Shown: positions 25,980 through 35,513 of the stretch, one piece after another
Numbering within the stretch: the first letter of the stretch is position 1
Layout: every line of letters begins with the position of its first letter
Assembly: GCA_040772905.1 (NCBI GenBank)
Contig: JAXGXJ010000005.1
Coordinates: 62,001 to 126,000 of the forward strand
Source: JAXGXJ01 sp040772905
GTDB lineage: Bacteria; Actinomycetota; Thermoleophilia; RBG-16-64-13
DNA length: 64,000 nucleotides
Direction of reading: 5' to 3'
The notes under the pieces: generated by a model
Databases searched by the model: none
What the model saw: the letters and a program-made list of their open reading frames with translations, nothing else
Told to the model about the DNA's origin: nothing
Made by a program: the position numbers and the translations under genes

Positions 25980-28709
25980 TCAGGCCAGGGCCGCCCCCAG
26001 ATAGCTAGCCCGCACGCGATCATCCGATCTGAGAGCGTCTGACAGTCCCGAGACCACGACGTCCCCGGTCTGCAGCACCAACCCGCGATGGGCGAGCGAG
26101 AGGGCCATTTCGGCACTCTGCTCCACCATCAACATGGTCAGCCCATCTTTGTTCAGCTTGGCGAGGGCTTCGAAGATGCGCTCCACGACGAGGGGAGCCA
26201 GCCCCATGGAAGGTTCGTCCAGAAGTAGGAGCTCCGGGTGTCCGACCAGCGCCCGCGCGATAGCGAGCATCTGCTGCTCGCCACCCGAAAGGGTTCCGGC
26301 CAGCTGCTTGCGCCGGTCCCCAAGCACAGGGAACAGTTCGTAGACGTAGGCGATGTCGTCGTTCAGCGTGCCGCGCCAGTCCTTGCGCCCCGCCGTGCCG
26401 ACGACGAGGTTGTCCTGCACGGAGAGCTCGCGAAACAGCCGGCGGCCTTCCGGCACCTGGCACAGACCTCGCGCCGCGACCTTGTCGGGGCTCAGCCGGG
26501 TGATGTCGACTCCCTTGTAGGAGACATGCCCGCCCTTAGGCCGCAAGAGTCCGGATATCGTATGCAGCAACGTGGTCTTGCCCGCGCCGTTGGCGCCCAG
26601 TACGGCCACCACTTCGCCTTTGGGAACCGCGAAGGAAACCCTGCGCAGCGCTTGGATCGAGCCGTAGGCCGTCGTCAGTCCTTCGACCACCAACAGGTTC
26701 TCGGGCTCCGGACAGGAGACGGAGGTGCGCTCACGCGTCTGACAGAGGTCGACTCCGCGCTCCCGCTTGACCCCGAGGTAGGCCTGGATCACGTCTTCGT
26801 TCTTCTGCACCTCTTCCGGACGCCCCTCGGCGATGAGCCGGCCGTAGTCGAGCACATAGACCTTCTCTGAGATGCCCATCACCAACTCGATGTCGTGCTC
26901 GACTAGGAGCACCGTCACGCCGGAATCGTTGATGTGGCGGATGCGGTGCACGAGGTCCGCGCGTTCGCTCGCGTTCATGCCGGCGGCCGGCTCGTCGAGC
27001 AGCAGCAGTCGCGGGTCGGAGGCGAGTGCCCTGGCGATCTCGGCGAGTCGCTGGGAACCGTAAGGCAGGCTGGCGGCGGGGAGATGAGCCGCGGTTTCCA
27101 GCCCAACGACCGACAGGGCCCGCATGGCCCGTTCTTGTGACCGTTTCTCTTCTTTGCGTTGATGAGGCAAGCCCAGCCCACCGGCCCAGAGACCTGAACG
27201 TTCGTGCCGGTGACACCCCACGAGAACGTTCTCAAGCACCGTCATGTTTGGATAGATCCGCAGATTCTGGAAGGTGCGCGCCAAGCCCTGGCGCGCAGTA
27301 TCGGCCGTGGAGACACCGGTGACATCCTTGCCGGCGAAATGAACAGAGCCGGCGGAAAGTCTCTGGAGGCGGCTGATAGCGTTGAAGAACGTCGTCTTGC
27401 CTGCGCCATTTGGTCCGATGAGAGCTACGATGCCGCCTTCCGGCACCTGCAGCGATACTTTGTCTACCGCCTTCAGCCCGCCGAACTGAACAGACAGACC
27501 TCTGGCCTCCAGGAGAACAGCGCGGGCGGCATCGGCTGAGACGGCGTCCCGCCGGCGGCGCTCCTGCGAGGTGGCCGGAGCCTCCCTGGCGCTGTCCACC
27601 CCTTCCTCTCCCCCAAATGACGCGCCGGCCAGGGCGAGTCCCACGGACGTTCCGCACTGGCCGAGCGGTCGATGCTCTTCGGCCGCAACCAGGCATTCCG
27701 CCGGCTCCTGTAGCTTTTCCCGCCTGAACATCGCCTTGATAAGGGCACGCTGCTCGGGCCGCAGGGCCAGCCCGGCAGGCAAGAAGATCAGCAGCAGAAG
27801 CATGATGACCGAGTAGGCGATGCCCGTGTACTGCTGGATGCTGGTGAAACCGTTCACCACCCAGGTCATGATGATGGCCCCCACGAGTCCGCCCCACACG
27901 GAGCCCCCACCAAGAATCATCATCACAATCGGGAGGATGGCGCTGGCAAAGGTGAACGAGCCGGGGGTGACCGCCATCGTCACAAAGGCGTATAGACCGC
28001 CAGCCAGACCGCATAGGATCGCACTGGTGACAAAGGCGAGCAGTTTCCAGTTGGCTGTCCGCACACCCAAGGACGAAGAGGCGATCTCGCTGGTGGCTAT
28101 ACCCCGCAGAGCTCGCCCCACCCTGTGCTTCAGCGCCCGCGCGACGAAGAGCGTGATCAGGATGGCGACCACCCACACAAGGTAATACTGGCGCAGGTTC
28201 GTATTGAAGTCGAACCCGAAGAGGTTCAGAGTGGGGGTAGGGGCAAGACCCAGTTCGGAACTGGTAATGTCGCGTAGTTGTATGACGAGGACCAGGAAGA
28301 TCTGCCCGAGCCCGATGGTCGCCAAGGCCAGGTAGAAGTAGCGCAACTTGAGTACCGGCCGGCCGATGATGAGCGCGATAGTCCCTGGCACCAAGGCACC
28401 GATGACCAGAGCCGGTAGGGTGGGTACCGAGACCCTCATGGAAAGGAGAGCCGCCGTGTAGGCGCCGATCCCGTAGAAGGCCGAGTGAGCGAACGAGAGT
28501 TGCCCTGCCTGGCCCAGCACCACGACCACGGCCACTGTGAGTATGGTGTACAAGCCACCCGTCGTCATGATCCGCATCGCGTAACCACTCTGATAGATGA
28601 GCGGCCACACGATCAAGATCGCAAGCAACGACGCCTTGAGAATCGTCCCCCTCCTGGCCGCCAAGAAGGAGACGGAGCCGGCCTGCGTTTTGGCTTCCGG
28701 CGTCTTCAT
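25980..28709 (-). CDS. Fused ABC importer protein: LivM permease + LivG ATPase + LivF ATPase
   Basis: A single uninterrupted frame of 909 residues from ATG 28709, overlapping the LivH stop as TGATG. Residues ~1-330 are LivM (GGLYTILTVAVVVVLGQAG, FVTSAILCGLAGGLYAFVTM). A polar linker (331-397) leads to LivG (398-648) with Walker A GPNGAGKTT (432-440), signature LPYGSQR (548-554) and Walker B LLLLDEPAAGMNA. A second linker leads to LivF (672-909) with Walker A GANGAGKTT (705-713), LSGGEQQ (807-813) and LLLLDEPSMGL. LivM-LivG fusions occur; joining all three is unusual. One such chain plus LivH would give an importer with permanently paired ATPases. No internal start with a Shine-Dalgarno was seen at either junction. 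Confidence 0.88.
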   Translation of the reverse strand: MKTPEAKTQAGSVSFLAARRGTILKASLLAILIVWPLIYQSGYAMRIMTTGGLYTILTVAVVVVLGQAGQLSFAHSAFYGIGAYTAALLSMRVSVPTLPALVIGALVPGTIALIIGRPVLKLRYFYLALATIGLGQIFLVLVIQLRDITSSELGLAPTPTLNLFGFDFNTNLRQYYLVWVVAILITLFVARALKHRVGRALRGIATSEIASSSLGVRTANWKLLAFVTSAILCGLAGGLYAFVTMAVTPGSFTFASAILPIVMMILGGGSVWGGLVGAIIMTWVVNGFTSIQQYTGIAYSVIMLLLLIFLPAGLALRPEQRALIKAMFRREKLQEPAECLVAAEEHRPLGQCGTSVGLALAGASFGGEEGVDSAREAPATSQERRRRDAVSADAARAVLLEARGLSVQFGGLKAVDKVSLQVPEGGIVALIGPNGAGKTTFFNAISRLQRLSAGSVHFAGKDVTGVSTADTARQGLARTFQNLRIYPNMTVLENVLVGCHRHERSGLWAGGLGLPHQRKEEKRSQERAMRALSVVGLETAAHLPAASLPYGSQRLAEIARALASDPRLLLLDEPAAGMNASERADLVHRIRHINDSGVTVLLVEHDIELVMGISEKVYVLDYGRLIAEGRPEEVQKNEDVIQAYLGVKRERGVDLCQTRERTSVSCPEPENLLVVEGLTTAYGSIQALRRVSFAVPKGEVVAVLGANGAGKTTLLHTISGLLRPKGGHVSYKGVDITRLSPDKVAARGLCQVPEGRRLFRELSVQDNLVVGTAGRKDWRGTLNDDIAYVYELFPVLGDRRKQLAGTLSGGEQQMLAIARALVGHPELLLLDEPSMGLAPLVVERIFEALAKLNKDGLTMLMVEQSAEMALSLAHRGLVLQTGDVVVSGLSDALRSDDRVRASYLGAALA

Positions 28710-29587
28710 CAGGCCTCGCCTTCTGCAGAGGGGACGCCCAATAGACCGCCGGGCCGAAAGTAAAGGACCAATATGAGGATTGCGTAGGCCACCGCATCCT
28801 GATAACCGGCCGGGAGCACCCCGGTGACGAGCGACGCGACTATCCCGAGGGCCAGCCCGCCGACCACCGCACCTGTGCTGGAACCCCAGCCTCCGAGGAT
28901 GGCGGCGACGAACCCTCCGAGCCCGTAGATGCCTCCAGACAGGTAGTTGATGGAATTGATCGGCGATACGGCGATACCCCCGAGTGCCCCGATCGCCGCC
29001 GAGATCGCGAAAGCGAGGAGGATCATCCTGCCTGTGTTGACCCCACACAGACTGGCCGCCGCAGGGTCGTTCGCCGTCGCGGTCATCTTCTTGCCGACCC
29101 GGGTGCGACTCGTCAGGATGTACAGGCCGATCAGCACCGCGATCATGAGACCGATCACCCAGAGACTCTGCGGAAAGACCGCTACTTTGCCGACGAAGAT
29201 CGCGTTGTTCCCGGTGAACGCCGGTACGCTCTTGCCGTATCCGCCCCAGCGTACGAGCGCGAAGTTCTCGAAGAGGATGCTCAGGGCCATGGTCGCCAGG
29301 ATGATCGACACCAGAGAGACGTTGACGAGCGGCCGGAGCACAACCAGGTACACGAGGGCAGAGACGATCACGACACCCACGATGGATCCCACGGCGGCCA
29401 GCCAGTAGGGTAGCCCGAGCTCAGAGAGAAATGAGTACGCGAAGAAGCCACCGAACATCACGAAAGCGCCCTGCGCCATGTTGACGATGCGTGAAGTGCG
29501 GTATATCGTGACGTACCCCAGAGCGATGAGCGAGTAGATACTGCCGACCGTGATCCCGGTCACAAGCAACTGGATCCACCTGGCCAC
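28709..29587 (-). CDS. LivH-type ABC transporter permease
   Basis: 292 residues from GTG 29587. About eight hydrophobic helices. IYSLIALGYVTIYRTSRIVN followed by MAQGAFVMFGGFFAY is the LivH N-terminal signature, and GGIAVSPINSINYLSGGIYG then GLGGFVAAILGGWGS the typical C-terminal half. It forms the membrane heterodimer with the LivM part of the next gene and overlaps it by one base, so the two are translationally coupled. This is the first gene of the minus-strand importer operon; its promoter should lie in the long spacer to the right. Confidence 0.88.
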   Translation of the reverse strand: MARWIQLLVTGITVGSIYSLIALGYVTIYRTSRIVNMAQGAFVMFGGFFAYSFLSELGLPYWLAAVGSIVGVVIVSALVYLVVLRPLVNVSLVSIILATMALSILFENFALVRWGGYGKSVPAFTGNNAIFVGKVAVFPQSLWVIGLMIAVLIGLYILTSRTRVGKKMTATANDPAAASLCGVNTGRMILLAFAISAAIGALGGIAVSPINSINYLSGGIYGLGGFVAAILGGWGSSTGAVVGGLALGIVASLVTGVLPAGYQDAVAYAILILVLYFRPGGLLGVPSAEGEA

Positions 29588-30228
29588 GCGCTTCCCCCCT
29601 ATCCACCTTCACGACGTCTGCTGCCGGCATGGTTCTGCCACGTTTGGCTGCTCAAGCTCTGCCAGATAACCGTAGATACCTTCAGTCGAAGATCGAGAAG
29701 AATGCGTCAACTCAAGTCCCTGCAGCAGCATCGTAGGTTTCATTTGCGACGATTCCGAATCCGTCTCGTCGGGGTGTGGCGGCTCGCTCGACGGCGACAC
29801 AGTCGCAGAACCGGAGAAGGGCGTTGAGGGCTCGGACACAGGAAGGACTGTCTCGGCACAACATGCTTGCCCAGATTCCTGTCGCCAACCGAGATGACAT
29901 GCTCGTGCACGGCACTCTAGATCTCCCCCTCGTCCGGTGTGCCCCTTCGGGGCCTGGACGGACCACCACACACTACAAGACCCAACGTTCTCTGTCAATA
30001 ACTCGGGTTCCAGATTCTTTTCGTCAAGTTCCCGCATGCAAAGCACCAAGATGGCGGCGCTCCAGGCCCTGGTCGAGTGTGAGGTCCAAGGCACGACAAA
30101 GGCGCCCGCAGGGACTCTGGTGGGTCTGCGACCGCCGCAATCTCGCCGATCTTCCCCGTACCTGAGGGCATGCAAAGGGTCGGTGCACCCGTTCGGGCGT
30201 ACCCCCTTCGTTACTCTGCAAGGCAGGT
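29588..30228. other. Long non-coding spacer upstream of the importer operon
   Basis: 641 bp lie between livH and the IS3-family element. Open frames on both strands give no family-like protein text. The upstream control region of the importer should be here, but no convincing promoter pair or operator was identified. Confidence 0.4.
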
Positions 30229-30293
30229 TGGACTTGCCCCAAAATGGCGGACAGCCCGGATGAGAAGATTGTCTTCTCACGAAGGAGGTTCAC

Positions 30294-30578
30294 ATGCGGG
30301 TGAGACGATCGTTTACCCCCGAGTTCAAGGCCGAGGTGGTGGCGCTCGCCAGACGGGGCGACCGCAGCATCGCTCAGATCTCTCAGGATATGGATCTGGT
30401 GGAATCGGTCATCAGGCGCTGGGTGGCGCAGGCAGAAGTAGATGAGGGCAGACGCCCAGGCACGACCAGTGTCGAGCACGACGAGATCATGGCTCTGCGC
30501 AAGCGGGTGCGCGTGCTCGAAGAGGAGCGCGAGATCCTGAAGAAGGCCGCCCGTTTCTTCGCGACGGAGACCCGGTGA
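30294..30578 (+). CDS. IS3-family transposase OrfA (HTH)
   Basis: 94 residues from ATG 30294 (GAAGGAGG upstream). RRSFTPEFKAEVVALARRGD, then the helix-turn-helix SIAQISQDMDLVESVIRRWV and a C-terminal leucine-rich coiled coil (IMALRKRVRVLEEEREILKK) are standard for OrfA, which binds the element ends. Its stop overlaps the OrfB start (GTGA), allowing coupling or frameshifting to make OrfAB. Confidence 0.9.
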   Translation: MRVRRSFTPEFKAEVVALARRGDRSIAQISQDMDLVESVIRRWVAQAEVDEGRRPGTTSVEHDEIMALRKRVRVLEEEREILKKAARFFATETR

Positions 30579-31456
30579 GCCGGTATCGGTTCATCGAGGC
30601 GGAGAAACAGATGCACCCGGTCAATCTGCTGTGTCGAGTGCTTGAGGTCTCCCGTGCCGCCTACTACCGCTGGAAGGCCTGTCCGGTCTCACCCCGGGCC
30701 GCCGCCAATCTGGTGCTCCTTGACCACATCAAGCGGGCCCACACCGACTCGAACGGCACCTACGGCTCGCCTCGCATCCACGCCGAGCTTCAAGACCAAG
30801 GGGTGAGGGCCGGCCGCGGTCGTATCGCCCGCCTCATGGCCTCCGCAGACATCGTCGGTCGCCGAGGCCGCCGGCGCGTGCGTACCACCATCGCGGCCAA
30901 GCGCCCGGCACCATTCGCCGATCTGGTCAGGCGCCGTTTCTACGCCGATCATCCCAACGAGATCTGGTGCGGCGACCTCACCTACGTGCACACCCACCAA
31001 GGGTTCCTCTACCTGGCCTCGGTCATCGACGTCTATAGCCGCCGGGTGATCGGGTGGGCTATCGCCACTCACATGCGGGCCGAGTTGGTCTGTGATGCCC
31101 TGCGCATGGCTATAGCCAACCGTCGCGGGCAGGTGCGTGGAGTGGTATTCCATTCGGATCGTGGCGCGCAGTATGGAGCCAAGAGCTTCATGGACTTGGC
31201 CGACCGGGCAGGAATTCGTCAGTCCATGGGGCGCGTAGCTGATTGCTTTGACAACTCTCTCGCGGAGTCGTTCTTCGCCACACTCAAGGGCGAGTTGCTC
31301 TACAGGCGCTCGTGGCCGACACGGGGGGAAACCAGAAGTGCACTCGTTCACTGGATCGAGGCCGTCTACAACCGTCGGCGTCGACACAGCTCCATCGGCA
31401 TGCTCGCTCCCGTGGTCTATGAGGAGCGACATCAGGTACAGTGCCATGCAGCCTAA
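30575..31456 (+). CDS. IS3-family transposase OrfB (DDE integrase core)
   Basis: 293 residues from GTG 30575. The catalytic DDE residues can be placed: Asp in WCGDLTYVHT, Asp in VVFHSDRGAQYG, and Glu in NSLAESFFATLKGELL, with D-D-x35-E spacing. The N-terminal HTH_21 segment (NGTYGSPRIHAELQDQGVRA) is also present. The frame is complete from start to the HRRRHSSIGM-type C-terminus, so the element may still move. Confidence 0.92.
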   Translation: MSRYRFIEAEKQMHPVNLLCRVLEVSRAAYYRWKACPVSPRAAANLVLLDHIKRAHTDSNGTYGSPRIHAELQDQGVRAGRGRIARLMASADIVGRRGRRRVRTTIAAKRPAPFADLVRRRFYADHPNEIWCGDLTYVHTHQGFLYLASVIDVYSRRVIGWAIATHMRAELVCDALRMAIANRRGQVRGVVFHSDRGAQYGAKSFMDLADRAGIRQSMGRVADCFDNSLAESFFATLKGELLYRRSWPTRGETRSALVHWIEAVYNRRRRHSSIGMLAPVVYEERHQVQCHAA

Positions 31457-31741
31457 CAATGCTGTCTGTCAAAACGGGGCAAGCCCAGTGCAAGTCTGGT
31501 TGGTGTTCGAAGACACCGAGAGTCAACAACCGGCCTACAGTCTCACGGTCATGATCGAGGCAGGTGCGGCAACCGTAACGGGCATCGACCCGGGGTTGGT
31601 CGCGGGCCCGCAGGGTGGGTGACAGCCCATAGGGCGCGCGGGCATGCGGGCAAGCGGATGTCAAGTTCCGGTACCCGTGTTACACCCTGGCTCCGGTACC
31701 TTTGTTACAGTGAATTCGGCCCGGGCGCGAAGTGTCGCTTT

Positions 31742-32371
31742 TCATGAGGCCTTCTGCTTTCTGGGCCGGCCCCCGGGATTGGCGAAGGCTCCGTGTTCCT
31801 TCTGCGGGTCATGCCGGGCGGCGTGCGTGCGGATGAGCTTGCCGCCGAAACGGATCTGGACCGTGTCCCCGACGAGCGAGACCTCCACCTCCTTGCGGAT
31901 GTGCCCGTTGCCCACCCGGTAGGCGGTACCTGCGAAGCTGATGTCGCCGTGCAGATCGACCTTGCGCATCACCGGGATCCCCACTGCTCGGGCCTGGGCC
32001 TTTCTCGGCAGGGGCCTTCTCTGCCAGGAGGCAGGTTCGGCTTCGATGGGGTGCCGGCGGGCGTGGGTGGCGACCAGCACGCCCCGGTGAAAGACCTGGA
32101 CCAGGCGGTCGTCGATCTCCACATCGACGGTCTCCCCCGCCAAGAAACGACCCACGTGATAGTTGAAGGTGGCCAGGCTGATCTTCCCGTCCCCTCCCAC
32201 TGACCGGGTGATCCGCCTCACGTCTGACGCTGTGCTCTCGGCCTCACCGGCCGGGTCCGGAGGACCAGGGATGACCACATCGGTCGCCTCGGCTTGAGCT
32301 AGAGCGAAGCGCACCTTCGGCGGCACCATGCCGATGCCCTGATGGGGCCGTTCCTGGTTATAGGAGCCCAC
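31742..32371 (-). pseudogene. IS481-family transposase, C-terminal part
   Basis: The frame begins at the insertion junction with VGSYNQERPHQGIGM, the conserved YNxxRPHQ box after the DDE domain, and continues with an extended C-terminal region (residues ~60-209) of Arg/Val-rich beta text ending GGRPRKQKAS. Joined to the N-terminal part with one CCAGG removed, it gives a continuous frame of 488 codons. The pieces alone are not expected to work. Confidence 0.8.
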
Positions 32372-32376
32372 CCAGG

Positions 32377-34398
32377 CCGGCGTTCCGCAGCTACTCCCCT
32401 TCCTAGACCACGTCTGACGGCGCTTGCACCAGAAAGTGCCCGCATATAGCGTTTTGTCCTCTTCGCAGGAGGTCGAAAACTGGTCAGAAACGCGATTTCA
32501 CCTAGGCACACGTTTCATGCAAGAGTTCTTGCTTGCAAATGGTCTGGTGTGAAATACTCTAGGCATGTACCTACGCACCACCAGCCAGACCCGCAAGGAC
32601 GGCACCGTCGTCCGCTACCTGCAACTGGCGCACAACGTGTGGAACGCCGAGAAAGGGCGGGCGGAGGCGACTGTCCTTTACAACTTCGGCCGGGAGGATC
32701 CCCAGAGCCGAGACACGCTTGAGCGTCTGGTCCGCTCCATCGGTCGGTATCTGCACCCGGGAGAGTCGGAGATGGGTGAGCCGGCGCTTCCCGACTTCAC
32801 CTTCACCGAGTCCCGGCCCCTGGGCGGGGCGTATGTCCTTGACGCCCTCTGGCAGGCCCTCGGGATCGGCGAGACCGTCACTCGGCTTCTGGCCAAGCGC
32901 CACCGGGACCGCCGGGCGGAGCGCTCACTCTTTGCCCTCGTGGCCAACCGGGCTCTCTGCCCGTCTTCCAAGCTGGCCGCGTCAGAGTGGGTGGAGAGAG
33001 ACGCGGAGATCCCCGGACTGCCTGAGATCTCCGACGACGCCCTCTACCGCTCCATGGACTTCCTTCTGGATATCGCCCCAGCTCTGGAGGAAGCGGTCTT
33101 TCACCAGGTGGCCAACCTGCTCAACCTGGAGGTCGATCTTCTCTTCTTCGACACCACCTCCACCTACTTCTGCATAGATGAGGCCGACGAAGCGGTCAAG
33201 AGAGACGGACGGGGGCGGCCGGTCCCCAGCGACGGTGACGACACGCCGGCCGCCGCCACCACCGGGTTCCGTACCTACGGCAAGAGCAAGGACCACCGAG
33301 ACGACCTGCCGCAGATCGTGGTGGGACTCGCGGTCACGAGAGAGGGCATCCCGGTGCGCGTGTGGTCCTGGCCGGGCAACACCTCAGACAGTGCTCTCAT
33401 CCGCCAGGTGAAAGCCGATCTAAGGGAGTGGACCCTCTCCCGGGTCATCTGGGTGGCCGACCGGGGGTTCACCTCCCGGGAGAACCGCCGCTACCTCCGG
33501 CGCGGGGACGACCACTACATCATGGGGGAGAAGCTGCGGTCGGCTTCCAAGGAAGCCCAAGCCGCCCTTTCCCGGGCGGGCCGTTACAAGGAAGTGACCG
33601 GCAACCTCAAGGTGAAAGAAGTGAAACTGGCGGAAGACGAGCGCTTTATCATCTGTGCGAATCCCGAGGCGGCGGAGCGCGACGCGGCTGTGCGAGCCCG
33701 CCTGGTCTCCCACCTCACCGAGATCATCAAGGACTCCGACCGTCTCCCGGCCCTGAAGCGGGCGGAACTGAAAGGGGTTATCTCCACTAAGCCGGGGCTC
33801 TCCCGGTTCCTGCGCACAACGGCCGGCGGGCTTCTGCGCATCGACGCGGAAGCCATCGCCGCCGATGAGAAGCTGGACGGCAAGTATCTTTTGCGCTCCA
33901 GCGACCCCTCCCTCTCCCCCGAGGACATCGCCCTCGGCTACAAGCAGCTTTCCGAAGTGGAGCGGGGCTGGCGGGACCTCAAGCATGTACTTGATCTTCG
34001 CCCCGTCTATCACCGCAAAGAAGAGCGCATCCGGGCCCATGTCGTCCTCTGCTGGCTGGCTCTGCTCCTGGTGCGCGTCGCCGAGACCAAGACTGGTGAG
34101 AACTGGCCTGCCCTGCGTCGCGAACTCGAGCGCCTGCAGGTCGGCACGTTCGAAGGACCCACGGGATTCTTTCGGAAAAGAACGGCTCTCACGGCCGCCC
34201 AGAAGACCATCTTCCGCAAGCTCCAAATCCCGGAACCTGCGGAAATGCAGGCGATTCGGCCAAGAGCCAAGGCTTCCTAGCCCCTTTTCGGGCCTCAAAT
34301 CCCATAGGCACACGGCGCCTTCGCGCCAGAACACGGCTTTCCGCTGCTAAACCGCTACTTTTATCGGCCTATGGGTGAGAGCTGCTGCGGAACGCCGG
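32377..34398 (+). mobile_element. IS1634-type (IS4-related) insertion sequence with 5-bp target duplication
   Basis: 2022 bp. Ends CCGGCGTTCCGCAGC (left) and GCTGCGGAACGCCGG (right) are perfect 15-bp inverted repeats. The 5-bp sequence CCAGG directly flanks both sides (32372-32376 and 34399-34403). Removing the element and one CCAGG restores the host transposase reading frame exactly. It carries one transposase gene. Confidence 0.9.
32565..34280 (+). CDS. IS1634-family transposase
   Basis: 571 residues from ATG 32565. N-terminal MYLRTTSQTRKDGTVVRYLQ and the DDE-fold pieces LFFDTTSTYFCI (first Asp), VIWVADRGFTSRENRRYL (second Asp) and YKQLSEVERGWRDLKHVLDL (Glu with the Y-x-R/W-E-x-K signature of the IS4 group), followed by RIRAHVVLCWLALLLVRVAE, match IS1634 transposases. 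Full length and intact. Confidence 0.9.
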   Translation: MYLRTTSQTRKDGTVVRYLQLAHNVWNAEKGRAEATVLYNFGREDPQSRDTLERLVRSIGRYLHPGESEMGEPALPDFTFTESRPLGGAYVLDALWQALGIGETVTRLLAKRHRDRRAERSLFALVANRALCPSSKLAASEWVERDAEIPGLPEISDDALYRSMDFLLDIAPALEEAVFHQVANLLNLEVDLLFFDTTSTYFCIDEADEAVKRDGRGRPVPSDGDDTPAAATTGFRTYGKSKDHRDDLPQIVVGLAVTREGIPVRVWSWPGNTSDSALIRQVKADLREWTLSRVIWVADRGFTSRENRRYLRRGDDHYIMGEKLRSASKEAQAALSRAGRYKEVTGNLKVKEVKLAEDERFIICANPEAAERDAAVRARLVSHLTEIIKDSDRLPALKRAELKGVISTKPGLSRFLRTTAGGLLRIDAEAIAADEKLDGKYLLRSSDPSLSPEDIALGYKQLSEVERGWRDLKHVLDLRPVYHRKEERIRAHVVLCWLALLLVRVAETKTGENWPALRRELERLQVGTFEGPTGFFRKRTALTAAQKTIFRKLQIPEPAEMQAIRPRAKAS

Positions 34399-35232
34399 CC
34401 AGGCATCCAGTTCGGCCTGGGCTTCCTCGAGCGAGGCAAAGACACGTTCGGCCAGGAACTCGCGTCTGAGCGTCTTGTGGAAGCGCTCCACCTTGCCGGT
34501 GGTTGTCGGTGAGTGGGGAGCGGTGAGCAGGTGCTTTATGCCGTTCTCCCGGCAGATACGGTCAAAGAGCACTTCCCCTGTGCCTGGGCCGAACCGGTTC
34601 GTGAACACCTTGCCGTTGTCGGTGAGGATCTGATCGGGCACCCCGTGGGTGCGCAGAGCCAGGGCCAGGGCTTCGCATACCGGTCGAGCAGTGGCCCGAA
34701 AGACAAGGAGAGCCGAGACGCAGAAGCGGGAGTGATCGTCCAGGCCGGTGACGATCTTGAGCTCCCGGTCTCCTTCCAGCTTCACCCCACCCATGATGTC
34801 CATCTGCCAAAGCTCCATAGAGCGGCTCCTTTCCCAGCGACGATACTCCTCGCGCTTGCGACGCCTCTTCTGCGGATCGACCAGACCGTGACGGACGAGA
34901 CAGCGATAGATGGAAGAGCGCCCGGGGAGAGGATCGACCCCTTCGCGGGCCAGGTGGTGACGGATGGTCCGCGGACCCCAGAGAGGATGCGAACGCCGGA
35001 GGTCCACGATCCGAGCCTCGACCGCAGGCGGCATCTGATGGGGACAGCTGTCCGGCCGGGAAGGATGGTCGACGAGACCGCCCAGGCCTTGGCGGGCATA
35101 GCTCTTCAGCCAGCGGTGCACGGTCTGGCGGGTCACGCCATACCTGAGAGCGACGTCGGTGACGGTCGCTCCGCCTAAGACCTCGAGCACTGCTTTGTGT
35201 CGTTGTTCCACCAGTCCCAGCCTGACGAGCAT
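34369..35232 (-). pseudogene. IS481-family transposase, N-terminal part
   Basis: ATG 35232 follows GGGGGAGG. Residues 1-110 hold HTH domains (LGGATVTDVALRYGVTRQTV), then the integrase core with Asp in MELWQMDIMGG, Asp in ILTDNGKVF and Glu in TTGKVERFHKTL. Native sequence ends at EAQAELDAW; the last residues and the stop at 34369 come from the inserted element. The catalytic triad is kept, but the C-terminal domain is cut off. Confidence 0.82.
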
Positions 35233-35483
35233 GGCGTCGACCTCCCCCGATAAGAGCCATTTCTGACCGTATCGGAAGGATTGGGACCGGAGGCCAAGAC
35301 GGGGGAAAGTGTCACATAGGTACCGGAGCCAGTGTCGCCCAGGTACCGGAGCCGCGTCCCAGAGTGTCACATAGCTACCGGAGCCAATGTGTCAACTATG
35401 TACCGGGACCGCACAAACGGTGCGTTGGCAGCCCGTTGGATTTGGCCCGATTTGGGCCAGTGCTGGCGCGGCTTCCCAAAAGT

Positions 35484-35509
35484 AAAGCCCTGCAGATTTG
35501 CAGGGCTTT
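35484..35509 (-). terminator. Rho-independent terminator of the initiator tRNA locus
   Basis: Arms AAAGCCCTGCA and TGCAGGGCTTT make a perfect 11-bp stem with a GATT loop. It lies four bases beyond the CCA end of the tRNA fragment and is followed on the minus strand by a T-rich stretch. It marks the original chromosomal side of the tRNA gene. Confidence 0.75.
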
Positions 35510-35513
35510 AAGA

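Larger units (their letters stand above)
30229..31487 (+). mobile_element. IS3-family insertion sequence
   Basis: 1259 bp. Left end TGGACTTGCCCC and right end (reverse complement) TGGGCTTGCCCC begin imperfect terminal inverted repeats of about 27 bp (left continues AAAATGGCGGACAGC, right GTTTTGACAGACAGC). Inside are orfA and orfB in overlapping frames. No convincing target duplication is visible. It lies between the importer control region and the IS481/IS1634 nest. Confidence 0.85.
31659..35415 (-). mobile_element. IS481-family insertion sequence interrupted by an IS1634-type element
   Basis: Ends begin TGT: left TGTCAAGTTCCGGTACC, right (reverse complement) TGTGCGGTCCCGGTACA. Just inside each end lie further copies of a GGCTCCGGTA(C/G)C-TGT-ACA unit, at least two on the left and three on the right. 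Without the inner element it is about 1.73 kb with one transposase of 487 residues. No clear target duplication was found. Confidence 0.75.

Noticed and set aside
29609..30280. Minus-strand open frame upstream of livH
   Set aside because: Amino-acid composition is that of non-coding DNA, and it runs into the IS3 left end.
30226..31490. Target duplication for the IS3-family element
   Set aside because: GGT on the left and GTG on the right do not match; GCAAG occurs on both flanks but at unequal distances from the ends.
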